DNA of 7,653 nucleotides, taken from an uncultured Eubacteriales bacterium (GTDB taxonomy: Bacteria > Bacillota > Clostridia > Lachnospirales > Lachnospiraceae). Both the position numbers and the translations under genes were made by a program. Shown here piece by piece: positions 1-5,162 of this stretch. Under the pieces are notes generated by a model, which saw only the letters and a program-made list of their open reading frames with translations, did not search any database and was not told where the DNA came from. The stretch covers positions 1 to 7,653 of the forward strand of contig CACZSO010000331.1 of assembly GCA_902783795.1 (NCBI GenBank), given 5' to 3'. Every line of letters begins with the position of its first letter. Positions within the stretch are counted from its first letter, which is position 1.

Positions 1-1637
1 ATTATGAGCAGGGCGGCAGCATCATGCCGCTCTGCTCGAATGTGAATTGTCTTCATGATCAGGAAACAGATCCGGAAAAGAAGAAAGAATGCCTTGCCTA
101 TCTGGATGATGTCCGTGAAGGTGATGTCGGAACAGTATTGATGAAATATAAGGACGATCTGTTTGTCCGCTATGAACGGACAGATCATGACGCAGAAAAG
201 GGAGATTTCTGCGTCATGAAGATGGCACTGGACGGTTCATCAAAGGATATGGTCTGCCGGGTAAAGGATATGAATTATCCTTTGATCCACAGGGGTTATC
301 TGTACTATTATTCTACAGAGTTTTCTGTAACGGAAGAAGAGTCACAGAGTGATTCAATGAGTGACGGAATCATGGAGCAGGTAGGCTTCCACCGGATGGA
401 TATAGAGAAAAGAAATCCGAAAGCGGAGCTGGTATATTATCGCGAAGGGGATCATGGATTTGCCCAGCCTCAGGTTTATGGGAATTACATGTGGCTTTTT
501 GTGATCGGAGACCAGGGTCAGCGGCGCGAGACCCGGATTTATAACATAGAAACGAATCAGATGGAAGAAGCTGAAACGGTTATGATGCCGGTACAGATCT
601 ACCAGGGGAAAGCCTATGTAAGACTCTATGACGGCACGAAAAGCGATCTGGATAAGACGACCGTGGTACAGATGGATCTATATGGAAAAACCGAAAAGAC
701 GGTCGTAGAAGGGATAGAGCAGCTGTGTGATATAATGTCTGATGAGAAATACTTTTACATCAGTAATTCCCAGCTCCATCAGAATCACCCGGAGATCCTG
801 GAAAAGATTCAGGTCTATGACGCAAACTTCCAGTTAGTGGATGAGTATAGAATGCCGGATGTGGGGAACCTTTACGGATCAGTACCCATCGGCGGAGAAA
901 AGTATCAGTACCTGCGTTATATTAACGAAAAAGAAGGTGAATGGGGTTTATTAGTCTTTAATAAAAACAGGATAGGAAGCCTGAAGGGAGGGGCGTGTCC
1001 GTATACGATCATAAAGTATGGAGCAGAAGGATCAAGTTCCGGAGAAGAACCCGAGTCCTATGAACCCGAATCTTATGATCCGGAAACGGATATTTCCGAA
1101 CCGATAGAGATAAAGGTACCGGAAACGATATTATATACGGAAACGAGCGTGAGTTACACAGAGCCTGAAGATCAGGAGGTCACAGGAAAGCTGAAAAGGA
1201 AAAGGTATCTGGATGCTATCTCCGAGAATTATACAGAATGCCAGGTATACCTTTCAGCTGATAAAGTCAAGGTGGTTGTGACTCCTCTTGAAATCGAAGA
1301 TGTTTTTGGTAATGATATACTGCTTGGAAGATGCAACACAAGAAGAACCACGCTTTATGGGTATTACACCAAGGGGAAAGAAACTTATGTCAGGAAAATG
1401 ACGATGACAGCCATAAACACAACAGAACCGGATACCGCAGAGTTAAGGCTTCCGGAGGATGGGGATGAGTTTATAGGCGTGAAAGCTGTGACAGAAGCAG
1501 AATATCTGATAGAAACCTGGACTCCGCCGGAAAAAGGATTGGAGTGGGTGCTTATCAAGAAGCCGGACGCTTTTCCTCCGTCAGTGGGAAGTTTTAAAGA
1601 GTTTTTGGAGTGTTATGACGGGAAGGTGGAAGAATAA
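1..1637 (+). CDS. Large probable exported/lipoprotein-like protein of unknown function, 5' truncated by window edge
   Basis: The reading frame is already open at base 3 (residues YEQGGSI precede the first methionine at base 24). That ATG has no ribosome binding site, so the gene very probably starts upstream of the window and its N-terminus, including any signal peptide, is missing. About 545 residues are visible, ending in TAA at 1635-1637. The visible start carries PLCSNVNCLHD followed by a further Cys in KKKEC. I recall this signature from large lipoproteins of Lachnospiraceae annotated as DUF5050-like or beta-propeller-like. Many short beta-rich blocks with aromatic residues (for example RGYLYYYSTEF) suit a propeller fold. 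Near the middle is an acidic Pro/Glu/Ser/Tyr linker with the near-repeat EPESYEPESYDPETD. No catalytic motif is recognisable. A strong terminator follows, so it is the last gene of its transcription unit. The coding call is secure; the family and cell location are inference. Confidence 0.85.
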   Translation, partial: YEQGGSIMPLCSNVNCLHDQETDPEKKKECLAYLDDVREGDVGTVLMKYKDDLFVRYERTDHDAEKGDFCVMKMALDGSSKDMVCRVKDMNYPLIHRGYLYYYSTEFSVTEEESQSDSMSDGIMEQVGFHRMDIEKRNPKAELVYYREGDHGFAQPQVYGNYMWLFVIGDQGQRRETRIYNIETNQMEEAETVMMPVQIYQGKAYVRLYDGTKSDLDKTTVVQMDLYGKTEKTVVEGIEQLCDIMSDEKYFYISNSQLHQNHPEILEKIQVYDANFQLVDEYRMPDVGNLYGSVPIGGEKYQYLRYINEKEGEWGLLVFNKNRIGSLKGGACPYTIIKYGAEGSSSGEEPESYEPESYDPETDISEPIEIKVPETILYTETSVSYTEPEDQEVTGKLKRKRYLDAISENYTECQVYLSADKVKVVVTPLEIEDVFGNDILLGRCNTRRTTLYGYYTKGKETYVRKMTMTAINTTEPDTAELRLPEDGDEFIGVKAVTEAEYLIETWTPPEKGLEWVLIKKPDAFPPSVGSFKEFLECYDGKVEE

Positions 1638-1710
1638 GAGCTGAATACAGCAGTGAAACCACCTGTTTTACATATAGTGTTGTCATTATAACTGGTAAGT
1701 GAACCAAATG

Positions 1711-1771
1711 AGGCTGCCGCAACAGGGAATGATATTTGGAAGTATCATTGCTGATGCGGCAGCCTTTTTTT
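1711..1771 (+). terminator. Rho-independent terminator with nested hairpin
   Basis: A perfect 11-bp stem pairs AGGCTGCCGCA (1711-1721) with TGCGGCAGCCT (1755-1765) and runs directly into seven Ts (1765-1771). The 33-nt apical region itself folds: CAG/CTG (1723-1725 with 1751-1753) and a perfect AATGATA/TATCATT stem (1728-1734 with 1743-1749). It lies about 75 bases after the stop of the upstream gene and should insulate the regulator operon from read-through. Confidence 0.92.
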
Positions 1772-1845
1772 GGGGGAAATTCATCTTGTTTCAGTTACAG
1801 ATGGATTTACAGCCTTATGAAAGGTGATTTATAAAAATCTTCAAT

Positions 1846-1864
1846 AATCACTGATACAGTGATT
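1846..1864. promoter_or_regulatory. Perfect 8-bp dyad overlapping the -35 box (candidate operator)
   Basis: AATCACTG and CAGTGATT form a perfect inverted repeat around the 3-base centre ATA. The last two bases of the dyad are the first two of the TTGACC -35 element, so a bound dimer would block RNA polymerase. The adjacent gene encodes a small helix-turn-helix protein of an autoregulatory family, which makes self-repression the simplest reading. That assignment is inferred from position and symmetry. Confidence 0.6.
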
Positions 1865-1891
1865 GACCATATGAGAAAAATAGCATAAAAT
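1863..1891 (+). promoter_or_regulatory. Sigma-A-type promoter of the regulator/nitroreductase/CoA-transferase unit
   Basis: TTGACC (1863-1868) and TAAAAT (1886-1891) are separated by exactly 17 bases, close to the housekeeping consensus. Transcription would start near 1898, giving a 5' untranslated region of about 85 bases before the ATG at 1983. No stronger candidate was seen between the upstream terminator and the gene. Confidence 0.65.
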
Positions 1892-1982
1892 GGTGTCAGA
1901 AATCTTGTTTTCTTGTATATTGTGCATAAAAACTGGACTTGTGAAATCTTATGAATCACACTTTTAAAAAGTAGGAGTGTAT

Positions 1983-2267
1983 ATGGCACAGAAACCGGAA
2001 ACAGAAAAGAAACGTGCGGAGGATCAGCCGGGCTATGAGGCAGTCAGGACGTTGACAGAGACCAGGAAGAAACTGAAAGTGACACAGAAAGCATTGTCGG
2101 AAAAGACCGGCATCCCCCAGGCAGAGATCAGCCGGCTGGAGAACGGGCTTAGGCCGCCCACACTGAACCTTTTAAACCGGCTGGCGCAGGGGCTGGACAT
2201 GGAACTGAACATTACCATAACACCTAAGAAGAGACGCGGAAGAAAGCCGGGAACTAAAGCTAAATGA
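1983..2267 (+). CDS. XRE-family helix-turn-helix regulator, HigA antitoxin-like, without visible toxin
   Basis: A 94-residue DNA-binding protein. I place the start at ATG 1983 because AGGAG (1973-1977) lies five bases upstream; the in-frame GTG at 1977 falls inside that ribosome binding site. Residues 1-17 are charged. Residues 24-72 form a Cro/C1-type helix-turn-helix, with T34-Q35 in the second helix and Q46-A-E-I-S-R-L-E-N-G55 as the recognition helix. The segment LNITITP (75-81) matches the beta strand that follows the HTH in HigA-type antitoxins. The tail KKRRGRKPG (82-90) is strongly basic and AT-hook-like. HigA normally sits next to a HigB/RelE-type toxin, but here the upstream bases back to 1638 hold no gene and the next gene is a nitroreductase. 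It is therefore either an orphan antitoxin or a local repressor. The dyad over its promoter suggests autoregulation. Family certain; role inferred. Confidence 0.9.
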   Translation: MAQKPETEKKRAEDQPGYEAVRTLTETRKKLKVTQKALSEKTGIPQAEISRLENGLRPPTLNLLNRLAQGLDMELNITITPKKRRGRKPGTKAK

Positions 2268-2298
2268 TTAACCAAACCGGAACCAGAAAGGAGCAGCC

Positions 2299-2862
2299 AT
2301 GATAATAAAAGCCATAAAAAACCGCTGTTCAGTGAGGTCGTATAAGCCTGAAAAGATCAGGGAAGAGGAACTGCAGGAAATCCTGGAAGCCGCGCGGATG
2401 GCACCATCCGGAAGTAATATCCGCAAGACACGGATTTTCGTAATCCAGAAAGAAGAAACCTTGAAAGAAATAGCTAAAGTGGTGGCTTTAGCGACAAAAG
2501 CCGGGCATGCGGACGGAATCAGCAAAGAACGGGCCGCAGCCATTGACCCGGAAACTCATAATTTCTTTTATCACGCACCGACACTGCTTATCATGACATC
2601 GCCGGAAGACTCTTACAATGCCTATGTGGATGCCGCTTGTGTCATAGAAAATGCCATGCTGCAGGCTGCAGAACTGAATATAGGAACCTGCTGGGTGAAC
2701 AATGTACGGCGGACCCAGAAAGACGAAGGCGTCAGGGCTTTTTTAAGGAACATAGGCGTAAGAGACGATGAGATCGTGATCGGCTGTGTGGCCGTGGGTT
2801 ATCCGGCGGGTGAAATGAAGCCGAAAGAGCAGACAGAAGGGCACGAAGTGATCCGGGTGTGA
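2299..2862 (+). CDS. Nitroreductase-family FMN oxidoreductase
   Basis: A 187-residue protein of the short nitroreductase family, cytoplasmic FMN enzymes that use NAD(P)H to reduce nitro compounds, quinones or enoates. FMN-binding signatures are in the expected order: R9-C-S-V-R-S-Y15 near the N-terminus, A35-P-S-G-S-N40, the core strand YHAPTLLIM (91-99), the helix DAACVIENAMLQAAELNIGTCW (111-132) and the C-terminal GYP (167-169). Length is normal and no break is seen. AAAGGAG (2287-2293) lies five bases before the ATG. The gene starts 31 bases after the regulator stop and ends 19 bases before the CoA-transferase, with no terminator on either side, so the three are probably co-transcribed. 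The physiological substrate cannot be read from sequence; pairing with a CoA-transferase leaves open a role in reducing an unsaturated acid or keeping redox balance. This family assignment is firm. Confidence 0.93.
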   Translation: MIIKAIKNRCSVRSYKPEKIREEELQEILEAARMAPSGSNIRKTRIFVIQKEETLKEIAKVVALATKAGHADGISKERAAAIDPETHNFFYHAPTLLIMTSPEDSYNAYVDAACVIENAMLQAAELNIGTCWVNNVRRTQKDEGVRAFLRNIGVRDDEIVIGCVAVGYPAGEMKPKEQTEGHEVIRV

Positions 2863-2881
2863 GGCTTAAAAAGGACTGACA

Positions 2882-4219
2882 ATGAATCTGTTTTATGATG
2901 AGTACAAAAGAAAACTCCGGACACCGGAGGAAGCGGTGAAGGTGGTCAAAAGCGGTGACTGGGTGGATTATTCTTCCCATATCTGCTTCCCGGTGCTTTT
3001 GGATGAGGCGCTTTCGAAAAGGAAGGAAGAGCTTACGGATGTGAAGGTCCGGGGAAGCTTGTTGTTCGGGCCGATCCAGGCCGTGGAGTGCGATCCTTCC
3101 CGTGAGCATTTTATCTACAACAGCTGGCACTGCACCGCTTACGAGCGCCGCCTCTGCGACCAGAATCTGTGCAATTACATCCCCATGATCTTCCGGAATG
3201 TGGCGCCGTATTACACCCATTTCCTGACGGTCAATGTAGCGATGATGGCCGTGACGCCTATGGATCAGTACGGGTTCTTCAACTTTTCCGGTGGTACCGG
3301 GGTTGCGAAGGCGATCCTGGAGAAGGCGGATGTGGTCATTCTCGAAGTGAACGAAAAGCTGCCCTGGGTATACGGCGGCCTGGATGAGTGTGTCCATATT
3401 TCAGAAGTGGATTTTGTGGTGGAAGGAGAGCATGGGGAACTGCCTCATTTTGCGGAAGCGGAACCTACGGAAGAGGACATTGCGATCGCAGATCTGATTC
3501 TGCCTTATATTCCTTCCGGCGCCACCTTGCAGTTAGGCATAGGCGCCATGCCCACGGTGCTGGGCAGGAGGATCGCCCAGTCGGACCTTACAGATCTGGG
3601 CATGCATACGGAGCTCTGCTCTGATGGTTATCTGGACCTTTACCGGGCGGGGAAGCTGACGAACCGGAAGAAGACACTGCACCGGGGAAAAGGCATTACC
3701 GGCATGATCATCGGTTCAAATGAACTGTATGAGTGGACGGACCGGAATCCGGGCATTGCGGTCTTTCCCCTGGAGTATGTCAATGCAGCGGAGACCATTG
3801 CCAGAAATGACCATATGATCTCCATCAATAACTGTATCGCGGTGGACCTGTACGGCCAGGTCAGTGCCGAATCAGCCGGAACCAGGCATATCAGCGGGAC
3901 CGGCGGCCAGCTGGATTTTGTTACGGGAGCGGCCATGTCCAGAGGAGGCAAGGCCTTTATCTGCATGACCTCTTCGTATCAGGATAAAAACGGCGTACTG
4001 CATTCCAGGATCGTGCCGCATTTTACCGGAGACATTGTCACCGATCCCCGGAGCCAGGCCTATTACATCGTCACTGAATACGGGATGGTAAACCTGGTGG
4101 GGCGCACCACCTGGGAACGGGCGGAAATGCTGATCTCCCTGGCCCACCCGGACTTCAGGGAAGAATTGATCAGGGCGGCGGAAGAACAGCACATCTGGAT
4201 ACGTTCCAACAGGCGTTAG
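2882..4219 (+). CDS. Acetyl-CoA hydrolase/transferase family CoA-transferase (4-hydroxybutyrate/butyryl-CoA:acetate type)
   Basis: A 445-residue enzyme that would move CoA between an acyl-CoA and a free acid such as acetate through a glutamyl-CoA thioester. The length is full for this family. Recognisable parts include the N-terminal VKSGDWVDYSSHICFP region, the NFSGGTG loop, the LQLGIGAMP segment, and MHTELCSDG, whose Glu244 aligns by motif with the catalytic glutamate of Clostridium aminobutyricum 4-hydroxybutyrate CoA-transferase. SGTGGQLDF (G341-G342-Q343) forms the second active-site signature. The C-terminal TEYGMVNL and AHPDFREELI blocks complete the fold. The gut Lachnospiraceae relatives I recall are butyryl-CoA:acetate and 4-hydroxybutyrate CoA-transferases. 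Sequence alone does not decide between butyrate, 4-hydroxybutyrate and propionate as acceptor or donor. AAGGA (2871-2875) lies six bases before the ATG. It closes the three-gene unit; no convincing terminator follows before the tandem array. Confidence 0.93.
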   Translation: MNLFYDEYKRKLRTPEEAVKVVKSGDWVDYSSHICFPVLLDEALSKRKEELTDVKVRGSLLFGPIQAVECDPSREHFIYNSWHCTAYERRLCDQNLCNYIPMIFRNVAPYYTHFLTVNVAMMAVTPMDQYGFFNFSGGTGVAKAILEKADVVILEVNEKLPWVYGGLDECVHISEVDFVVEGEHGELPHFAEAEPTEEDIAIADLILPYIPSGATLQLGIGAMPTVLGRRIAQSDLTDLGMHTELCSDGYLDLYRAGKLTNRKKTLHRGKGITGMIIGSNELYEWTDRNPGIAVFPLEYVNAAETIARNDHMISINNCIAVDLYGQVSAESAGTRHISGTGGQLDFVTGAAMSRGGKAFICMTSSYQDKNGVLHSRIVPHFTGDIVTDPRSQAYYIVTEYGMVNLVGRTTWERAEMLISLAHPDFREELIRAAEEQHIWIRSNRR

Positions 4220-4293
4220 ACGGGAAAATGACGGAGGAATTTGGGGCAGACTCAGTCTTAATATTCCTTCTGCGTTATCAAGTGTTGAGAAAA

Positions 4294-4776
4294 GGGTACT
4301 AAAAACAAGGAATCGATGGTTTGATATGCCCCGTAAGCTAAGCGAAATTCAAGCGAAGCATACTTGTTTCAGTAACTCTTTTATTTAGTATGCCCCTCGA
4401 GTCAATCAAGCTACAAGATGGGCATACTAAAATCGGCATCACGCTTGCTTGGTATGCCTCTCGAGCCGATCAAGTTTCAAGATGGGTATACTAAAATCAG
4501 TATCACTCATGTCTGGTATGCCTCTTGAGCTAATCAGGCTTCAAGACAGGTATATTAAAACCAGCATCACTCATGTTTGGTATGTCTCCTGAGCCGATCA
4601 AGCTTCAAGATGGGCATACTAAAATCAGCATCACTTATGTTTGGTATGCCTCCTGAGCCGATCAGGCATTAAGATGGGCATACTAAAATTAGCATCACTT
4701 ATGTTTGGTGTGCCTCTCGAGCCAATCAGGCTTAAAGGAGATGTACTAAAAGCCGGAACTCGTTTATTTGGTATGC
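4294..4776. repeat. Tandem array of a 64-bp unit containing alternating GTATGCC / GGCATAC inverted repeats
   Basis: Seven units start at 4323, 4387, 4451, 4515, 4579, 4643 and 4707; six are 64 bp and the last is 63. A degenerate half-unit (4294-4322) precedes them and a fragment GGTATGC follows at 4770. Conserved blocks per unit are GGTATGCC at the start, TCAAGATGGGCATACTAAAA about 27 bases in, and CAGCATCACTCATGTTT at the end. Each unit is internally dyadic: in the unit at 4387, AGTATGCCC and GGGCATACT are a perfect 9-bp inverted repeat around 24 bases. An inner TCTTGA/TCAAGA stem is perfect in the unit at 4515. Because units abut, GGCATAC of one also faces GTATGCC of the next. The period is not a multiple of three and stops are frequent, so it is non-coding. 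Central copies are most alike and the edges most diverged. The function is unknown: a multi-site protein target, an RNA hairpin array and a decaying repeat family are all possible. Confidence 0.9.
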
Positions 4777-4842
4777 TTTTATCCTTAGCTTGGTTTTAAG
4801 GAAGAAGGAAGATTTGCTGTGTCAAAGTGAGAAATTTGATGA

Positions 4843-4861
4843 AGTTTCAAAATATGAAACT
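4843..4861. promoter_or_regulatory. 7-bp dyad upstream of the redox-operon promoter (candidate operator)
   Basis: AGTTTCA and TGAAACT form a perfect inverted repeat around AAATA. The dyad ends 17 bases before the TTGAGT -35 box, and its centre is about 62 bases upstream of the predicted transcription start, a position typical of an activator site. It matches no Rex (TTGTTAA-type) or FNR (TTGAT-type) site. Symmetry is directly visible; the regulatory role is inference. Confidence 0.45.
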
Positions 4862-4878
4862 AGGATACTTTTCTGGTG

Positions 4879-4907
4879 TTGAGTTATTAACCTATAAATT
4901 ATATGAT
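4879..4907 (+). promoter_or_regulatory. Sigma-A-type promoter of the redox operon
   Basis: TTGAGT (4879-4884) and TATGAT (4902-4907) have a 17-base spacer, each one base off consensus. The start would fall near 4914, leaving an untranslated leader of about 250 bases before the ATG at 5163. The long leader and the foldable RNA in it support each other. Confidence 0.72.
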
Positions 4908-4979
4908 ATAAGCAACAATCTCGGTAAGTAGGATTATGTGAGCTTGCCTGATTATTATGTTCTGAAAAATAATTTTAAG

Positions 4980-5114
4980 AAAGGACCTACGCAATTATTC
5001 AGACCCCCTCATCAGTCGGCAAAACCGGCTGATCCCCCGCAAAAGAGAAAACTAAAGCGTACCTTTTTAAGGAAAGGTGACAGCCGCAAGGGCTGGCGGA
5101 TGAGAGAGTCTGAA
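4980..5114 (+). promoter_or_regulatory. Structured 5' leader RNA, candidate riboswitch of unassigned class
   Basis: The leader can form a closed multibranch structure. P1 is TTCAGAC (4998-5004) with GTCTGAA (5108-5114). A CCC/AGA internal loop follows, then P2, CTCATC (5008-5013) with GATGAG (5099-5104). Inside lie three hairpins: AGTCGG/CCGGCT around CAAAA (5014-5030), ACCTTT/AAAGGT (5061-5066 with 5073-5078) and CAGCC/GGCTG around GCAAG (5081-5095). A competing helix pairs AAAGG (4980-4984) with CCTTT (5062-5066) and TACGC (4988-4992) with GCGTA (5057-5061). It takes the same CCTTT strand and crosses P1, as expected of a two-state switch or a pseudoknot. No terminator with a T-run follows, so control of translation would be more likely. 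I compared it from memory with FMN, SAM, TPP, cobalamin, lysine, glycine, THF, c-di-GMP, ZTP and guanidine types and found no match. The molybdenum-cofactor class I could not judge. Pairings are seen; the ligand is unknown. Confidence 0.5.
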
Positions 5115-5162
5115 CAAATATAGATCTGCATAATAATACAGAAGGAGGATAAGGAATACAGC

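Noticed and set aside
1940..1960. TGTGA-N11-TCACA dyad in the regulator leader as a CRP-type site
   Set aside because: CRP sites have a 6-base spacer and the dyad lies downstream of the predicted transcription start; 5-bp arms at this spacing can occur by chance.
1977..1985. GTG at 1977 as the start of the regulator
   Set aside because: It overlaps the AGGAG ribosome binding site that is correctly spaced for ATG 1983.
2732..3397. 221-codon minus-strand open frame across the nitroreductase/CoA-transferase junction
   Set aside because: It is antisense to two clear family members, its His/Arg-rich composition is typical of a shadow frame, and it matches no family.
4233..4270. Hairpin after the CoA-transferase stop (GGAGGAAT with ATTCCTTC, inner AGACT/AGTCT) as a terminator
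   Set aside because: The stem is AT-rich with a wobble, the loop is long and no T-run follows, so intrinsic termination is not supported.
4323..4769. CRISPR array
   Set aside because: The full 64-bp unit is conserved, with no unique spacers alternating with a constant repeat, and no cas genes are present.
4323..4769. Tandemly repeated protein-coding sequence
   Set aside because: A 64-bp period shifts the frame at every unit and stop codons occur within units; no open frame spans the array.
4220..4800. Insertion sequence or transposon remnant
   Set aside because: No transposase fragment, target duplication or terminal inverted repeat was seen; the region is explained by the tandem array.
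4998..5114. FMN (RFN) riboswitch suggested by the 3' stretch GGATGAGAGAG
   Set aside because: The other conserved RFN blocks (GGGGC..GGGTGAAATTCCC and CCGGCGGT types) are absent.
4938..5123. Small GTG-started ORF (61 codons) in the leader of the redox operon
   Set aside because: Only a weak AGGA lies four bases upstream, the product is basic and low in information, and its sequence is explained by the hairpins of the leader RNA. A leader peptide cannot be wholly excluded.
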